From Treponema sp. UBA1747 (GTDB lineage Bacteria; Spirochaetota; Spirochaetia; Treponematales; Treponemataceae), in NCBI GenBank assembly GCA_002315375.1, contig DCHR01000045.1:1-20916 (forward strand): 20,916 bases of DNA, given 5' to 3'. The notes beneath the pieces were generated by a model. The model was not told the DNA's origin, made no database searches, and was given only the letters and a program-made list of their open reading frames with translations. A program made the translations under genes and the position numbers. Below, in pieces: positions 1 to 7,542 of this stretch (positions are counted from its first letter, which is position 1; every line of letters begins with the position of its first letter).

Positions 1-448
1 TCCAGTCCCCGAACATATGGATGCCTGTAGGTTCACCAGTTTCTTCCTCAACAACATCGCCACAGACAGTACAAACTTTTCTTCTGCTTCCTGCAGAAAT
101 ACAATTAGCTGGAATATTCTCCCATTCCGAATAAGCATGTCCGGCTGCTGTTTTGTTTTCTTCTTTGGAAAATCCACAGATTGAACAGGAATAAACCACA
201 AGTCCCGATTCGGTGCAGGATAAATCTTTTTCAGTTTTTGAAACTAAATTATGAGTTTTCTCTTCCGATTTCAGTCCTTCACAGCAAAGACTTTTATGCC
301 AGTGAGTTTTTTCCGAAAATGACCATTCTTCACTGTAAAGATGTCTGTGAACATCACTTTCAGCAAATTCACAACCTGTTATAACAAGCAGAAAAACTAC
401 CAGGACATAATACCCCAGCACGTTCAAGAAACTTTTTTTATTGAACAT
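1..448 (-). CDS. Partial lipoprotein with zinc-ribbon-like cysteine repeats (3' end outside window)
   Basis: The reading frame opens at ATG 448-446 behind a strong Shine-Dalgarno (AGGAGG, 458-453) and runs off the window after 149 codons. Residues 4-26 are a lipoprotein signal: lysines, a hydrophobic stretch, then the lipobox VITGC with Cys26 as the lipidation site. The mature part is therefore expected on a membrane surface. Two copies of a unit about 38 residues apart follow: Cys78 with a CSICG motif at 88-92, and Cys116 with CTVCG at 126-130, each followed by a His and an aromatic-Trp pair (GHAYSEW; IHMFGDW). Such Cys-x2-Cys-Gly units are common in repetitive surface proteins of treponemes and gut Firmicutes, often next to leucine-rich repeats; that comparison is from memory. 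A degenerate earlier unit may lie at residues 40-70. The gene follows the HD gene after 69 bases. The function is not recognised. Confidence 0.8.
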   Translation of the reverse strand, partial: MFNKKSFLNVLGYYVLVVFLLVITGCEFAESDVHRHLYSEEWSFSEKTHWHKSLCCEGLKSEEKTHNLVSKTEKDLSCTESGLVVYSCSICGFSKEENKTAAGHAYSEWENIPANCISAGSRRKVCTVCGDVVEEETGEPTGIHMFGDW

Positions 449-517
449 ATATCCTCCTGCCATAGTATTTGTTTTTTTTACTATTTCAGGCAAAAGAGGA
501 TGAAAAAAAATCTTTTT

Positions 518-1606
518 TTAGATTAAGCGGACAGCGCCCCAGGGAGTATCAGAATAAGAAAGAAAGTCATCGATGATAGAACGGCACTTTTCAGATGCAT
601 CATAAACACGGCAGACACTACCATCAGAAGCTTGAAGCAACGGATTAATATAGCGCTGTTTCACCTTAATATTTACAGAAAAGTAATCCCTTCCCGGGTC
701 ATTCTGAAGGTGGCTTATTGAAGTCATTCCTATGAAAGTTCTGAAATAACGTTTCAGATTTTCAGAACCCTTCTTTTCAAAACGCTCCATTGCTTCTTTT
801 TCAGAAAGTCTCATACAGTCTTCTTCTGTAAGAAGTCCTTCTTCAATAGCAAGGGCAGTTATTTTTGCAAGAAGAGAAAGAGTAAGTTTATTTTCATTCA
901 GCTGAAGAACATGTCCTGTCATACAGAACCGGTAGGTGTAAAGTTCTGCACATTCCTTTGACAGGAATCCCAGTTCATCAATTCCCTGTTCATTTTTTAA
1001 AACAGCAAGATTGTTGTAAACCCTGGATATTTCATCCATAGTCCAGCTTCCTTCAAGAGACATTCCGGAAGGAAACATGTATTCAAGACGGTCTGCACTA
1101 AGCTGTGGAATTTCATTGTCTGCAACCGGATAAACATGATAATCACAAACCTGTTCAGGAGTCAGACCATCCGTTTTCAGCAATCTGCACAATTCAGCAT
1201 CATTTTTAATTATTGCTTTATTAGGTTCTTCAGTTGCACTTTGAGTCAGAGCATCTCCTTTTCTGAAATCCGCCACATGACTGAAAAGAGGAGTTGAAAG
1301 ATCATGGAAAAGACCTGCCAGACACTGTTTTTTGTCATGTGTAAAATGCCAGACAATCAGAGCAACTCCGAGAGAATGATCAAAACGGGAATAATAGAAC
1401 CGGTTTTTATATAGTGCCGTCCAGTCTGTTCCACAAAGCAAACCTATTCCTTTCAGCCGCTGCATGGCAGGAAGTTCAAGATATTTGGTGAGAAAATCAG
1501 GGAAATCCGGAGAGAGAATTTTAAAATATTCGGAAATGTCATAATTCCGCACGGGAAAAAGATTCAGCATCTTTTCCCATGTGAAATCATCGAACTGATT
1601 CTGCAT
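518..1606 (-). CDS. HD-domain phosphohydrolase (dGTPase-like HD superfamily)
   Basis: This 362-residue protein carries the HD metal-binding signature: His77 in RFDHSLG, the His101-Asp102 pair in FHDLSTPLFSH, and Asp172 in the SADRLEYM motif. An AMQRLKGIG segment at 47-55 precedes the first His, as in dGTP triphosphohydrolase and SAMHD1-like proteins. The family hydrolyses phosphate esters of nucleotides using one or two metals; the substrate here cannot be told. It is probably cytosolic, since no signal or membrane segment is visible. Its ATG shares one base with the TAA of the MscS gene (TAATG) and no Shine-Dalgarno is evident, so translation probably depends on ribosomes finishing the upstream gene. 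HD family membership is secure; the specific activity is not. Confidence 0.8.
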   Translation of the reverse strand: MQNQFDDFTWEKMLNLFPVRNYDISEYFKILSPDFPDFLTKYLELPAMQRLKGIGLLCGTDWTALYKNRFYYSRFDHSLGVALIVWHFTHDKKQCLAGLFHDLSTPLFSHVADFRKGDALTQSATEEPNKAIIKNDAELCRLLKTDGLTPEQVCDYHVYPVADNEIPQLSADRLEYMFPSGMSLEGSWTMDEISRVYNNLAVLKNEQGIDELGFLSKECAELYTYRFCMTGHVLQLNENKLTLSLLAKITALAIEEGLLTEEDCMRLSEKEAMERFEKKGSENLKRYFRTFIGMTSISHLQNDPGRDYFSVNIKVKQRYINPLLQASDGSVCRVYDASEKCRSIIDDFLSYSDTPWGAVRLI

Positions 1607-2583
1607 TATTTAGCTTTTGTAGCTCTGGCTTTTGTAGTTTTAGCAGGTGCTTTTTCTGTTTTTGCAGCGGTTACTTTTGCGGCAGTGGCTTTGGCAGAAG
1701 GAGCCTTGGCAGGTTTTGCTGTTACAGTTTCAACAGCAAGTTTTCCTGAATCAACAACAATTTTGTTGTAAGGAATTTCAATTCCTGCTTCATCAAATAC
1801 TTTTTTGATTGCAATATACATTGCGTTCTTTGTAGCAACAAGGTCAGAAGATTTGAACCAAACAGCAGCCGTAAGGTTAATTCCCGAATCTCCGAAACCG
1901 TCATACCATACTGCAGGAGCAGGATCCTTAAGGACAGTTGGACAAAGAGAAGGAGCTTTTTCAAGTGCAGCCAGTGCTTTTTCCATATCCATCTCATATG
2001 CAATTGAAACGCTGAAAGTGAAACGGCGTTTTGGATGGAACGAGAAGTTTGTAAGGTTCGAGTTGATTACGGTTGAGTTAGGAATACGAACCATCTGGTT
2101 ATCCAGAGTATGAACACGAACAGAAAGCAGATTTACATTATCAACAATTCCTGAAACATCGCCTACAGAAATAAAATCACCGATTTTAATTGTTCCTTCA
2201 GTAAGAACAAAAACACCGCTGATAATATTGCTGACAGAAGTCTGAGCAGCAAAACCGATGGCAACTCCGGCAATTCCAGCAGCGCCCCATATAGCGCTCA
2301 GTTTTACACCAAAACGGCTCAAAACAAACATTGCAACTACAACATAGAAGATATACTTAACCATTGTTGTAAGCAGCATTGTTTTATGCGTTGAAACTTT
2401 TTCCGCCGGTACCTTTTTGATTGCACGGATTATTACTTTGTAAACAATCCAGAGAATCAGAATAACGATAACTGAAAAAATCAGTTTCACAAGATTATCC
2501 CAGGTAACAAAAGTTTTTACCCATGTCACAAATGATGAAATGGCTTCTGTTTCCTGAGCCAGAAATTCTGTTGTTTCTTCCAT
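1606..2583 (-). CDS. MscS-family mechanosensitive ion channel with Lys/Ala-rich tail
   Basis: This 325-residue small-conductance mechanosensitive channel homologue should open under membrane tension to release solutes during hypo-osmotic shock. It has hydrophobic segments at about 28-50 and 72-90, then the Gly/Ala-rich pore helix (WGAAGIAGVAIGFAAQ, followed by SVSNIISGV), which is the family hallmark. The cytoplasmic beta domain follows, with FISVGDVSGIVDNV and the MVRIPNS motif. Residues from about 284 to the end are unusual: ten lysines spaced in Ala/Pro/Thr (PAKAPSAKATAAK-type), resembling histone-H1-like tails. A Shine-Dalgarno (GGGAGA) sits 7 bases before the ATG. The gene starts 19 bases after the alpha-galactosidase stop and overlaps the HD gene by one base, so the three are probably co-transcribed. 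Confidence 0.9.
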   Translation of the reverse strand: MEETTEFLAQETEAISSFVTWVKTFVTWDNLVKLIFSVIVILILWIVYKVIIRAIKKVPAEKVSTHKTMLLTTMVKYIFYVVVAMFVLSRFGVKLSAIWGAAGIAGVAIGFAAQTSVSNIISGVFVLTEGTIKIGDFISVGDVSGIVDNVNLLSVRVHTLDNQMVRIPNSTVINSNLTNFSFHPKRRFTFSVSIAYEMDMEKALAALEKAPSLCPTVLKDPAPAVWYDGFGDSGINLTAAVWFKSSDLVATKNAMYIAIKKVFDEAGIEIPYNKIVVDSGKLAVETVTAKPAKAPSAKATAAKVTAAKTEKAPAKTTKARATKAK

Positions 2584-2602
2584 AAAGAAATCTCCCTATA
2601 TT

Positions 2603-4330
2603 TTATAAAATAATTTTTCCACTTTTCCGGTTAAAGCACAATGTTTTTTCACCCTCTTCACCGTCCAGAGGGTCATACCTTACAGTTATTTTATTGCCTT
2701 TATTATCAACCGAAATGATTTTTGCTCCTATCAATTTCTTCACTTTTTCAAGTTCAGATTTCTGGTTTTCATCATAGGTTGAAATATTATCACTGGTAAA
2801 AACAAGGCTTCCCGCAATTGCATTAATCTGAGACAGCAGAGATTTTCTTTCAGTTCCCAGTTTTTCATTGTAAGTTCTCAGAAGGAAAACATCAGGATCA
2901 TTCAGGAAAGCACGGCCATCAAGCTGACGACGATACAAAGAATTCAAAATAGTATTTTTTGTACTCGGCCGTTCCCTGTGGCAGAGCTGCATATACAATT
3001 TGTCATTCCAGCTTAAGGAAACATCAGTTCCTATACGGCAATAATCTACCAGGCCAAAAGCAGACCCCAGAGGAACTCCGCACCCCAATAATTCAGCTCC
3101 TTTCGAAGCTTCCCTGAAGAAAACCATAGCATCATGCATAACCTGTCCGCGGGTCTTGTCTTTTCTTGGAACCAGACATGCCGAATACAAAAAGTCAATT
3201 TTCAAAAGAGTGAATCCCAGGTCATCTATAAAATGGCGGCAGGTCCGGATTATGTAATCCCTTACCTCCTCATTGTAAATGTCCATTCCGTAAAAACCGC
3301 TCCAGTTGCAGCCACATAAAACAGATTTCCCGTTTTTATCTCTGCAGAACCAGTCCGGATGTTCTTTGAAAGTCCGGGATTTCTTTTCAGCACTGAAAGG
3401 AGCAAACCATATTCCGGTTTTCAGATTTTTTTCAGCAGCTGCTTTAACTACAGGTTCCAGCCCGGCCGGAAATTTCTTTTCATCAACAGACAGCCAGTCT
3501 CCGACAAAAGGTTCATAACCGTCATCAATCTGGAAAACCTTAAATGGATCTCCGGGAAGTCCGGCAACATTTTCCATAAGACACTTTTCATTTATGTCCT
3601 GATAAAAATCATACCAGCTTGTCCAGCCCATTACCAGTTCAGCTTTCGGCTTTTCAATTCCTGCCATAGAGAAATAATTGTCAAAAACCCCGTCTTCAGT
3701 TCCTGATAAAAGAGCCAGATCAATCATTACGACAGGTTCTGAAATTCTATATTCAAGTTTTTCCGCATCTGCATAAACTTCAAAATCTCCGGTTTTTGAA
3801 TAAATTTTTATCAATCCGAAAGCGAAACTTTTCTTTGCTTCAGGCACAGTATTTTCACAGTTCGTATTCAATTCGGAAAGAGAACCAATAAAATCATATT
3901 CATCTCCCAGACGAGCATATGCATAAGTCCAGCCGTGATAATTTCCTTTCAAAAGTTTTGGGCCGTAAAAGGAATAATCACCATAAGACTCAAAAGCAAA
4001 TTTTTTGTTCACAAAGCCAGGCATATGCCCGACAGTTTTTTCTGTTTCTTTGGAAGTATACTCTCTGCAGTCAGTCCAGCTTTGCCATCCGTTCAAAAAA
4101 TAACGGGTCTTTCGTTTTTTTGGAGTATCCGTCTGCCCAGAAACTTTTACCTGAGTAACTGTAAGTTTTTTATCAGGAAATAAGGCAAGTGTAAAACGAT
4201 TATTTCTGAAAACGTACCGAACCTTTAAGTTTCCGTCCCCTAAATCTTCTGTTTCCGAAGAAATGCTTCCCTCAAAGAAATGAATTTCATCGTCAATTGA
4301 ATATTCAACATATATCTGCTTTGGTGTCAT
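2603..4330 (-). CDS. Alpha-galactosidase, glycoside hydrolase family 36
   Basis: This 575-residue GH36 enzyme should remove terminal alpha-1,6-galactose from oligosaccharides such as raffinose or galactosylated mannan fragments. The TIM barrel begins near residue 233 (MGWTSWYDF). Asp269-Asp270 in QIDDGY bind substrate. KIDFLY holds the expected nucleophile Asp379, and CRIGTD holds the expected acid/base Asp436. The N-terminal 230 residues are the usual beta-sandwich, including the conserved GWQSW at 81-85. The length matches the shorter bacterial and Thermotoga-type forms rather than the 700-residue class. No signal peptide is visible, so the substrate is probably imported first. There is no Shine-Dalgarno before ATG 4330, and a strong -10 box ends 8 bases upstream, suggesting a leaderless message. 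It leads the galactosidase-MscS-HD unit and is divergent from the pseudouridine synthase/epimerase unit. Confidence 0.92.
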   Translation of the reverse strand: MTPKQIYVEYSIDDEIHFFEGSISSETEDLGDGNLKVRYVFRNNRFTLALFPDKKLTVTQVKVSGQTDTPKKRKTRYFLNGWQSWTDCREYTSKETEKTVGHMPGFVNKKFAFESYGDYSFYGPKLLKGNYHGWTYAYARLGDEYDFIGSLSELNTNCENTVPEAKKSFAFGLIKIYSKTGDFEVYADAEKLEYRISEPVVMIDLALLSGTEDGVFDNYFSMAGIEKPKAELVMGWTSWYDFYQDINEKCLMENVAGLPGDPFKVFQIDDGYEPFVGDWLSVDEKKFPAGLEPVVKAAAEKNLKTGIWFAPFSAEKKSRTFKEHPDWFCRDKNGKSVLCGCNWSGFYGMDIYNEEVRDYIIRTCRHFIDDLGFTLLKIDFLYSACLVPRKDKTRGQVMHDAMVFFREASKGAELLGCGVPLGSAFGLVDYCRIGTDVSLSWNDKLYMQLCHRERPSTKNTILNSLYRRQLDGRAFLNDPDVFLLRTYNEKLGTERKSLLSQINAIAGSLVFTSDNISTYDENQKSELEKVKKLIGAKIISVDNKGNKITVRYDPLDGEEGEKTLCFNRKSGKIIL

Positions 4331-4331
4331 A

Positions 4332-4347
4332 TCAAATTATTATATCA
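4332..4347 (-). promoter_or_regulatory. Extended -10 promoter of the alpha-galactosidase unit (leaderless)
   Basis: A perfect TATAAT (4344-4339) is preceded by TGA (4347-4345), making an extended -10. The expected start of transcription, 7 bases past the hexamer, is about 4332, only 2 bases before ATG 4330. There is no convincing -35 17 bases upstream, which extended -10 promoters can tolerate. Confidence 0.55.
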
Positions 4348-4356
4348 TGAGTTGTG

Positions 4357-4386
4357 TTAATTTTCCTTTTTTATCGCTAATATAAG
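4357..4386 (+). promoter_or_regulatory. Possible promoter of the pseudouridine synthase/epimerase unit
   Basis: TTAATT (4357-4362) and TATAAG (4381-4386) are separated by 18 bases, giving a start near 4393 and a leader of about 14 bases before ATG 4407. The boxes are weak matches. The element lies back to back with the alpha-galactosidase promoter in the same 76-base divergent gap. Confidence 0.35.
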
Positions 4387-4406
4387 AATAGAGATTTTTA
4401 ATTTAT

Positions 4407-5441
4407 ATGAAAAATTCAACCGAATACAAAATGGAACACAAAAAGGATTTTGGTCATGAAAAAATCGAAATCCTTTACGAAGACCAGTGGATTATCATTA
4501 TCAATAAGCCAAGCGGAATTCTCAGCTGTCCTTACCCGGGAAGCCGTTCAAGAACAGCCCAGGGTGTACTTGAAGAAATCATGCGCAAAAAAGGCGTATT
4601 GAACTCACACCACAAGCCTCTGGTAGTCCACAGACTGGACCGTGATACAAGCGGAGTCATGATGTTCGCCCTTACCGAAAATGCACAGAAAATCATTATG
4701 GACTCATGGCACCAGATGGTTACAGAACGGCTTTACCGCGCTATGGCCGAAAATCCTGCAAATGGAAGAACTTTGCCTGATTCAGGCCTTATAGATGATC
4801 CTCTCGCCTTCAACGCCTACAATGTTGGTTTCGTACCCAAAACCGGTGACAAACCGGGACGTACAGCCGGAAAACGGGAAGATTCTGTTTATGAAAAACA
4901 TCTGAACACAAAAAACGGTAAACAGGAATTCAAAACAGTTCCTGCCAGAACCCACTATAAAGTAATATGCCGCGGACCAGCCTACACCCTTTTCGAATTG
5001 AGTCTGGACACAGGCAAAAAAAACCAGATTCGTGCCCATCTGGCAAGCAAAGGATATCCTCTCGCCGGCGATGAAAACTTCCGCGCAAAATCAGACCCTT
5101 TTGTACGACTCTGTCTTCATGCAAGAACACTGGAATTTGACCATCCATACACCGAAGAACACATGAAATTTGAAGTTCCGGAACCAGCAGAATGGAAAGA
5201 TTTTGTTGAATCGGAACGAAGTACAAAAACTGCAGAATGGCTGAAACCCGCTTTTTCAGGAAACAGACATTCGGATTCTGAAAAAGACGCTCATTCAGGA
5301 CACAAATCTGTTTCTTCTGCAAACCATCGCAGCACTTCCGACAACCGGATCCGCAGTGAATCAGGAAATACAAGCCGGGTAACCGGAAAACAGAAAAACC
5401 ATATGGACTTTATTCAGAGAGGAAAAAATCATGGACGCTAA
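4407..5441 (+). CDS. RluA-family RNA pseudouridine synthase with C-terminal tail
   Basis: This 344-residue enzyme should convert specific uridines in rRNA or tRNA to pseudouridine. The diagnostic motif HRLDRDTSG is at 75-83, with Asp78 as the catalytic nucleophile. It is preceded by the INKPSGILS segment (32-40) and followed by the TGKKNQIRAHL and LAGDENFR motifs of the RluA fold. No S4 domain is present at the N-terminus. Two things differ from ordinary family members: a polar insertion of about 50 residues between the catalytic motif and the TGKKNQIR strand, and a C-terminal extension of roughly 70 residues rich in Ser, His, Arg and Asn that looks disordered. Its last 11 bases overlap the epimerase gene. 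The exact target position in RNA cannot be assigned. No clear Shine-Dalgarno precedes ATG 4407; an in-frame ATG at 4431 is an alternative start. Confidence 0.88.
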   Translation: MKNSTEYKMEHKKDFGHEKIEILYEDQWIIIINKPSGILSCPYPGSRSRTAQGVLEEIMRKKGVLNSHHKPLVVHRLDRDTSGVMMFALTENAQKIIMDSWHQMVTERLYRAMAENPANGRTLPDSGLIDDPLAFNAYNVGFVPKTGDKPGRTAGKREDSVYEKHLNTKNGKQEFKTVPARTHYKVICRGPAYTLFELSLDTGKKNQIRAHLASKGYPLAGDENFRAKSDPFVRLCLHARTLEFDHPYTEEHMKFEVPEPAEWKDFVESERSTKTAEWLKPAFSGNRHSDSEKDAHSGHKSVSSANHRSTSDNRIRSESGNTSRVTGKQKNHMDFIQRGKNHGR

Positions 5442-6672
5442 ATTTTACGATTCCATCAGAAAAGAACTTAAAGAGAATATTCTGCCCTATTGGGAAAAAT
5501 ATTCCCGTGACACAACAGCCGGAAAAACAGGATTTTTCGGCAAAATTGACAATGACAACAGTCAGGATTTTGAGATTTCCCGCTCTATCGTTATGACCTC
5601 CCGCTTTTTGTGGGCCTATTCTGTTGCCGCCCGCTTTTTTAATGATGCATCTTATCTTGAAATGGCAGATTTCGCAGCAGATGTAATCCTCAACAAATAC
5701 TTTGATAAGGAAAACGGCGGAGTATACTGGTCAGTTTTCCCTGACGGAACTCCGGACCTTTCCAAAAAACAGATTTACGGTGAGGCCTTCTGTTCCTACG
5801 GACTTTCTGAATATGCTGCAGCCCTTGCAGATCTCCGCGGAGATAAAGCCGGCGCAGTTCTTCATATGAATAAAGCCCTGGAACTTTTTGACCTTATGGA
5901 AAAATATGCCCTGGATAAAAAAGACGGCGGCTACATCGAAGCCTGTGCAATAGACTGGAACAAAACTGACGACATGAGACTTTCATCCAAAGACATGAAC
6001 TGTCCAAAGAGCATGAATACAAATCTTCATGTTATGGAAGCCTACACAAATATTTACAGAACCCTTTCTGTTGTAATGCCCGAGGCCTCTGCAAAACGCG
6101 AAGAAGTAGGAACAGCTCTCAAAAATCTTATCCGTACTACAAACACAAAAATCCGCCAGAACGATGAACACCTGGGAATGTTCTTCAATATGGACTGGAG
6201 CCGTCTGGACACAGAAATCAGCTATGGACACGACATTGAAGCTTCATGGCTTTTATGGGAAGCAGCCTGCGAGCTGGAAGATGAAGAAATCAAGGCCGAA
6301 ACGAAACCTGTTACCCTGAATATGGCAGAAGTTGCCTTAACCGAAGGAATGGACCAGGAATCCGGAGCCTTTGAAAATTTCTTCCATAATGGAAAACGTG
6401 ACCGCACCCGTGTATGGTGGAATCAGGCAGAAGCCGTAAACGGATTCTACAACGCATGGGAAATGACAGGTGACTCAAAATACTCTGATGCAGTAGAAAA
6501 AGTCTGGAACTGGGTTCTAAACCATCAGATAGATAAAGAAGGCGGTGACTGGTGGGCAGAAATCAATGCAGACGGAACCCCTAATCTTAAAGAACCTAAA
6601 GGCGGGAACTGGAAAACTGCATATCACAATGCCCGCTGCTGCTTTGAACTTCTCCGCCGAAGCGGGAATTAA
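5431..6672 (+). CDS. AGE-family 2-epimerase, probably cellobiose/mannobiose 2-epimerase
   Basis: This 413-residue (alpha/alpha)6-barrel enzyme belongs to the N-acylglucosamine 2-epimerase superfamily. Its motif order matches cellobiose 2-epimerases such as the Ruminococcus albus enzyme, as far as I recall that sequence: Arg58 (TSRFLW), His200 (TNLHVMEAY), SYGHDIEASW with His267 and Glu270, RVWWNQAEAV with Trp329-Trp330, and YHNARCC with His399. These enzymes interconvert the reducing-end glucose and mannose of beta-1,4 disaccharides (cellobiose to Glc-Man, mannobiose to Man-Glc). No signal peptide is seen, so it acts in the cytosol. A Shine-Dalgarno (GAGAGGA) lies inside the 3' end of the preceding gene, which it overlaps by 11 bases. 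The divergent alpha-galactosidase suggests galactomannan or another galactosylated oligosaccharide as the source. A monosaccharide epimerase of the same fold is a less likely alternative. Confidence 0.82.
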   Translation: MDAKFYDSIRKELKENILPYWEKYSRDTTAGKTGFFGKIDNDNSQDFEISRSIVMTSRFLWAYSVAARFFNDASYLEMADFAADVILNKYFDKENGGVYWSVFPDGTPDLSKKQIYGEAFCSYGLSEYAAALADLRGDKAGAVLHMNKALELFDLMEKYALDKKDGGYIEACAIDWNKTDDMRLSSKDMNCPKSMNTNLHVMEAYTNIYRTLSVVMPEASAKREEVGTALKNLIRTTNTKIRQNDEHLGMFFNMDWSRLDTEISYGHDIEASWLLWEAACELEDEEIKAETKPVTLNMAEVALTEGMDQESGAFENFFHNGKRDRTRVWWNQAEAVNGFYNAWEMTGDSKYSDAVEKVWNWVLNHQIDKEGGDWWAEINADGTPNLKEPKGGNWKTAYHNARCCFELLRRSGN

Positions 6673-6699
6673 TGGGATATAATAAACAAAGAGGTTTAT

Positions 6700-7527
6700 A
6701 TGTTAGCAAAGATTTACGAAATTTTTATTCTTGTATGTTTTTTGTTTTTCTTTGGTGCTATTCTCGGCTGGGTGCTGGAACTTTTCTTCCGCCGGTTTAT
6801 TTCACCAAACAATCCTGACCGTCTCTGGCTGAATCCGGGCTTCCTTACAGGTCCATATCTTCCGCTTTACGGCTTTGGTGTTGTTGTCCTTTACGCCCTG
6901 AGTTATCTTGAAAAATTCATTGTCCGTTTTGATCACGGCGGAATTCTTCACTATCTGATAATGTTTGTAATTATGGCTCTGGCAATGACCCTCGTTGAAT
7001 ACATTGCCGGAATTATTTTCGTAAAGGGAATGCACATCAAGCTTTGGGATTATTCCAAAGAAAAAGGAAATATTCAGGGTGTCATCTGTCCCCGCTTTAC
7101 AGTAATCTGGGGCGTATTAAGTCTCCTTTACTATTTCTTCCTGTATCCGCCAATCACAAAAATGATTATGTGGTTTATGAACCATCAGCTGTTTTCTTTC
7201 ACAGTCGGATCAATATTCGGTGTATTTATAATTGATTTTGCAACTTCAATGCATCTGGGAACAATACTCCGCAAAACAGCCATTGAACTGGATGAAAAAC
7301 CTGTCATCGATTTTGATAAATTCAAAGTTCGTTCCGGAAGCAGATTTTTCAGTATTTATAACAAAATGAACCTTTCACAAAGATTCAACATTGCCGGAAA
7401 AATGAATCTGGCAGAAAAACTTAACCTGTCAGGAAAAAACAATCCGGCTGACAAAAAGAACTTCTCTGAAAAACTGGATGAATTTGAAAACTTTATTAAA
7501 AGAAGTCCGGATACTTTAGAAAAATAG
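6700..7527 (+). CDS. CmpB-like membrane protein (putative ABC transporter permease, PF06541/DUF1113 type)
   Basis: This 275-residue integral membrane protein carries the two conserved blocks of the ABC_trans_CmpB family: GWVLELFFR followed by LNPGFLTGPYLPLYGFG near the N-terminus, and LWDYSKEKGNIQGVICPRF with VIWGVLSLLYY in the middle. About five or six hydrophobic segments are visible up to residue 190. The family is named as a putative transporter component but its function is not established. The cytoplasmic tail is odd: three consecutive 12-residue units (about 223-258) followed by a charged end. A Shine-Dalgarno (AGAGG) precedes ATG 6700 by 6 bases. The gene starts 27 bases after the epimerase stop and is probably co-transcribed, although TATAAT at 6678-6683 could add an internal promoter. 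It converges on the EamA transporter gene. Confidence 0.8.
   Translation: MLAKIYEIFILVCFLFFFGAILGWVLELFFRRFISPNNPDRLWLNPGFLTGPYLPLYGFGVVVLYALSYLEKFIVRFDHGGILHYLIMFVIMALAMTLVEYIAGIIFVKGMHIKLWDYSKEKGNIQGVICPRFTVIWGVLSLLYYFFLYPPITKMIMWFMNHQLFSFTVGSIFGVFIIDFATSMHLGTILRKTAIELDEKPVIDFDKFKVRSGSRFFSIYNKMNLSQRFNIAGKMNLAEKLNLSGKNNPADKKNFSEKLDEFENFIKRSPDTLEK
7366..7473 (+). repeat. Three tandem 36-base coding repeats in the CmpB-like gene
   Basis: Three in-frame units start at 7366, 7402 and 7438 and encode MNLSQRFNIAGK, MNLAEKLNLSGK and NNPADKKNFSEK. The first two are clearly related in both DNA and protein; the third is diverged. They lie in the predicted cytoplasmic tail, beyond the last membrane segment. 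Confidence 0.75.
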
Positions 7528-7542
7528 AACCTGTTCCGGCTG

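Noticed and set aside
502..520. A/T-only hairpin just after the HD gene stop as a terminator
   Set aside because: A-run against T-run pairing with almost no G-C pairs is too weak to call.
181..526. Two short plus-strand open frames near the window start
   Set aside because: They oppose the lipoprotein frame, which has a strong ribosome binding site and a signal peptide; the plus-strand frames have neither.
4930..5373. 147-codon open frame antisense to the pseudouridine synthase gene
   Set aside because: It is fully covered by a gene with clear family motifs, and its translation has no recognisable domain.
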